64,000 nt of DNA from Lysobacter terrestris (lineage in GTDB: Bacteria; Pseudomonadota; Gammaproteobacteria; Xanthomonadales; Xanthomonadaceae): contig NZ_CP060820.1 in the NCBI RefSeq assembly GCF_014489475.1, positions 2,868,001-2,932,000 on the forward strand. Reading direction: 5' to 3'. Position numbers and translations under genes: made by a program. The notes under the pieces were generated by a model. That model saw only the letters and a program-made list of their open reading frames with translations. It was not told where the DNA came from and searched no databases. Shown in pieces: positions 61,374-64,000 of this stretch. Each line of letters begins with the position of its first letter. Position 1 is the first letter of the stretch.

Positions 61374-64000
61374 ATGAGCACCCCCGCGACCAACCTCCCC
61401 GAAACCCAGACCGAGAGCAGCCCGCTGCGTTTCGTCACCGCCGCCAGCCTGTTCGACGGCCACGACGCCGCCATCAACATCATGCGTCGTCTGATCCAGG
61501 GGCAGGGCGCCGAAGTCATCCACCTCGGCCACAACCGCTCGGTGGAAGACGTGGTCCGCGCCGCGCTGCAGGAAGACGCCGACGCCATCGCGCTCTCGTC
61601 CTACCAGGGCGGCCACGTCGAGTACTTCAAGTACATGGTCGACATGCTCAAGGAGCGCAACGCCTCGCACATCCGCGTGTTCGGCGGCGGCGGCGGCACG
61701 ATTACTCCGGAAGAGATCCGCGAGCTGCAGGGCTACGGCGTCGAGCGCATCTACCACCCCAACGACGGCATGCACATGGGCCTGGTGTCCATGATCGAGG
61801 ACGTCGTGCGCCGCGCCGAAGCCGCGCGCCTGCCGGTCGACAAGCCGCACAAGGTCGCTTTCGACAACGAGATCGAGATCGGCCGCATGCTCTCGGCCAT
61901 CGAGGAAAGCGCGCTCGACGAATCCGAACTCGCCCACCTGCGCAAGGAATGGCAGCTGGCCGGCGGCAAGACCCCGGTCATCGGCATCACTGGCACCGGC
62001 GGCGCCGGCAAGTCGTCGGTGACCGACGAACTGCTCAACCGCTTCCTCAGCAACTTCCCCGACATGCACATCGCGGTGATCTCGGTCGACCCGACTCGTC
62101 GCCGCACCGGCGGCGCGCTGCTCGGCGACCGCATCCGCATGAACTCGCTGCGCTCCCAGCGCGTCTTCATGCGCTCGATGGCGACCCGCCGCCAGCACAT
62201 GGCGACCAACGTGGTGCTGAAGGACTGCATCGGCTTCCTCAAGTCGCTGGGCTACGACCTGGTCATCGTCGAGACCGCCGGTATCGGCCAGTCCGACTCG
62301 GAGATCGTCGACCTCGTCGACTTCCCGATGTACGTGATGACCTCCGACTTCGGCGCGCCCAGCCAGCTCGAGAAGATCGACATGCTCGATTTCGCCGAGC
62401 TCGTCGTGCTCAACAAGTTCGACAAGCGCGGCGCCGAAGACGCCCTGCGCGACGTGCGCAAGCAGTGGAAGCGCAACCGCGTCGCCTTCCAGACCAAGGA
62501 CGAGGACGTCCCGGTCTATCCGACCATCGCCTCGCAGTTCAACGACCCCGGCATCAGCTGGATGTTCGCCAACCTGTGCCGCCTGCTGCGCGAGAAGCTC
62601 GCGCTCCCCGCCGAGAAGTGGACGCCGGACCTCGACACCAGCCTGAAGGAGCCGCGCGCCACCGTGCTGATCCCGGGCAGCCGCGTGCGTTACCTCGCCG
62701 AGATCGCCGAGCAGGGCCGCGGCATCAACAGCAAGATCGAATCGCAGGCCGAAGTCGCCGACCGCGCGCAGAGCTACTGGCAGTCGTTGCACGACCTGGG
62801 CGACGACAAGCTGCCCAAGGCGCTGGACCTCTACGCCGCCGAAGATTTGCTCGTCATTCCCGCGAAGGCGGGAATCCAAGGACGTACGGACAGTGAAGCA
62901 ACGTCCATGGATCCCCGCCTTCGCGGGGATGACGTGCAGGTGGACCGCACCCTTCTCGCCCTGCGCCAGCGCTACAACGACGCCATCCAGTCGCTGAGCT
63001 CCGAAGCCCTCAAGCTCCTGCGCGAGTGGCCGCAGCGCCTCAAGTCGATCACCGACGACGTCAACGAATACCAGGTCCGCGACAAGACCATCCGCGTCGA
63101 GAACTACCGCGAGTCGCTGAGCCACCAGAAGATCCCGAAGATCGCCGCGCCCACCTACAAGAGCTGGGGCGAACTGCTGACCTTCCTGCAGAAGGAAAAC
63201 CTGCCGGGCTACTACCCGTACACCGGCGGCGTCTACCCGTACCGCCGCACCGGCGAAGACCCGATCCGCATGTTCGCGGGCGAGGGCACGCCCGAGCGCA
63301 CCAACCGCCGCTTCCATTACCTCTCGGTCGGCCAGCCGGCCGCGCGCCTGTCCACCGCCTTCGACAGCGTCACCCTGTACGGCGAAGACCCGGCCGTGCG
63401 CCCGGACATCTACGGCAAGATCGGCAACTCGGGCGTCAACATCGCCACGCTGGACGACATGAAGAAGCTGTACTCCGGCTTCGATCTGTGCGCGCCCAGC
63501 ACCTCGGTGTCGATGACCATCAACGGCCCGGCGCCGATCATCCTCGCGATGTTCATGAACACCGCCATCGACCAGCAGGTCGAGAAGTACCTGCGCGAGG
63601 ACAACGCGCGCTGGGACGCCGCGCACGACAAGATCGAGAAGATGTTCGAGGGTCGCCAGCGTCCGCAGTACAGCGGCATGCTGCCCGAGACCAACGACGG
63701 CCTCGGCCTGGGCCTGCTTGGCGTGACCGGCGACCAGGTCGTCGATGCCGAGACCTACGAGAAGATCAAGGCGCACACCCTCGCCACCGTGCGCGGCACC
63801 GTGCAGGCCGACATCCTCAAGGAAGACCAGGCCCAGAACACCTGCATCTTCAGCACCGAATTCGCCCTGCGCATGATGGGCGACATCCAGCAGTACTTCG
63901 TCGACCGCAACGTCCGCAACTTCTACTCGGTCTCGATCTCGGGCTACCACATCGCCGAAGCCGGCGCGAACCCGATCAGCCAGCTCGCCTTCACCCTGAG
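61374..64000 (+). CDS. icmF: fused isobutyryl-CoA mutase IcmF, incomplete at the 3' edge
   Basis: 876 codons present from ATG 61374, open to the window end. Order: B12-binding domain (about 20-150, with Asp28-Gly-His30 coordinating cobalamin), a MeaB-like G-protein chaperone domain (Walker A G-T-G-G-A-G-K213-S-S, about 200-430), a linker, then the mutase barrel. Phe634 (R-M-F-A-G) and Gln821 (A-Q-N-T) occupy the positions that are Tyr and Arg in methylmalonyl-CoA mutase, favouring isobutyryl/butyryl-CoA interconversion. Codons about 493-521 are a REP-like palindrome inserted in frame (see repeat). Related to branched-chain catabolism by function; the C-terminal part is missing from the window. 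Confidence 0.93.
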   Translation, partial: MSTPATNLPETQTESSPLRFVTAASLFDGHDAAINIMRRLIQGQGAEVIHLGHNRSVEDVVRAALQEDADAIALSSYQGGHVEYFKYMVDMLKERNASHIRVFGGGGGTITPEEIRELQGYGVERIYHPNDGMHMGLVSMIEDVVRRAEAARLPVDKPHKVAFDNEIEIGRMLSAIEESALDESELAHLRKEWQLAGGKTPVIGITGTGGAGKSSVTDELLNRFLSNFPDMHIAVISVDPTRRRTGGALLGDRIRMNSLRSQRVFMRSMATRRQHMATNVVLKDCIGFLKSLGYDLVIVETAGIGQSDSEIVDLVDFPMYVMTSDFGAPSQLEKIDMLDFAELVVLNKFDKRGAEDALRDVRKQWKRNRVAFQTKDEDVPVYPTIASQFNDPGISWMFANLCRLLREKLALPAEKWTPDLDTSLKEPRATVLIPGSRVRYLAEIAEQGRGINSKIESQAEVADRAQSYWQSLHDLGDDKLPKALDLYAAEDLLVIPAKAGIQGRTDSEATSMDPRLRGDDVQVDRTLLALRQRYNDAIQSLSSEALKLLREWPQRLKSITDDVNEYQVRDKTIRVENYRESLSHQKIPKIAAPTYKSWGELLTFLQKENLPGYYPYTGGVYPYRRTGEDPIRMFAGEGTPERTNRRFHYLSVGQPAARLSTAFDSVTLYGEDPAVRPDIYGKIGNSGVNIATLDDMKKLYSGFDLCAPSTSVSMTINGPAPIILAMFMNTAIDQQVEKYLREDNARWDAAHDKIEKMFEGRQRPQYSGMLPETNDGLGLGLLGVTGDQVVDAETYEKIKAHTLATVRGTVQADILKEDQAQNTCIFSTEFALRMMGDIQQYFVDRNVRNFYSVSISGYHIAEAGANPISQLAFTL
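62852..62934. repeat. REP-like palindromic element inside icmF
   Basis: Arms begin CGTCATTCCCGCGAAGG and end CCTTCGCGGGGATGACG; each arm forms its own hairpin, and ACGTCC pairs across the centre. It matches the intergenic element at 9074-9169. The insertion keeps the reading frame, adding about 27-29 codons in the linker between the G domain and the mutase domain, and translates as V-I-P-A-K-A-G-I-Q … M-D-P-R-L-R-G-D-D. Confidence 0.9.

Noticed and set aside
61320-63950. 876-codon minus-strand open frame
   Set aside because: Exactly opposite icmF, whose domains and motifs are recognised. The reverse translation is a V/H/A/D-rich shadow.

Overview
The window looks like chromosomal core DNA of a high-GC gammaproteobacterium of the Xanthomonadaceae (Lysobacter/Luteimonas/Xanthomonas type). 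The evidence is the Xanthomonas-style arginine pathway (N-acetylornithine carbamoyltransferase, acetylcitrulline-type deacetylase and a fused N-acetylglutamate kinase/synthase in one cluster), a TrpR-family repressor heading the histidine operon, a DksA with a long Lys/Ala/Pro tail, and several intergenic palindromic repeat families. Coding density is very high and nearly all genes are housekeeping or catabolic. I see no prophage, insertion sequence, CRISPR array or integron.

Layout. 1-6475: start of a dihydroorotase gene and yidD (minus), a DksA-like regulator (plus), a CDGSH protein, MFS transporter, SufE and CysS (minus), and a small secreted protein (plus). 6476-16999: a plus-strand arginine/proline block (argF', argG, argE, argB fusion, GNAT, argC, argH, proB, proA), preceded by a possible leader peptide and terminator. 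17098-20621: tRNA-Pro (minus), then hisS overlapped by an unusual histidine ammonia-lyase-like gene. 20655-22481: a membrane diguanylate cyclase (minus). 22565-30065: a promoter with a perfect palindromic operator, then a TrpR-like regulator and hisG-D-C-B-H-A-F-IE, with every his gene junction from hisG onward overlapping. 30105-34668: a secreted phosphoesterase, a YdeI-like protein and a methionine-salvage group (mtnB, mtnD, a hypothetical, mtnC; minus). 34769-40646: amino-acid permease, Nudix hydrolase, EF-P-like protein, SDR, two lipoproteins and an acetyltransferase.

40646-57958 is dominated by leucine and branched-chain catabolism on the minus strand: leucine dehydrogenase, isovaleryl-CoA dehydrogenase, acetyl-CoA acetyltransferase, both methylcrotonyl-CoA carboxylase subunits, methylglutaconyl-CoA hydratase and HMG-CoA lyase. 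Together these take leucine to acetoacetate and acetyl-CoA, with the branched-chain keto-acid dehydrogenase step encoded elsewhere. The set is split by a plus-strand feoABC-like iron-uptake operon behind a Fur box, by a bactofilin pair, and by two paralogous Ala-rich lipoproteins. A PAS-GGDEF-EAL protein follows the HMG-CoA lyase by 27 bp. 58245-64000: a Sel1/prolyl-4-hydroxylase-like protein, a phospholipase D family protein, and the 5' 876 codons of a fused isobutyryl-CoA mutase (icmF) that runs off the window.

The most unusual observations are a complete palindromic REP element read in frame inside icmF, the operator overlapping the -10 box of the histidine operon, a candidate arginine leader/attenuator, and extra segments inside CysS and the ammonia-lyase-like protein. 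Start codons were chosen from family N-termini, ribosome-binding sites and overlaps. All functional calls are from sequence reading alone.
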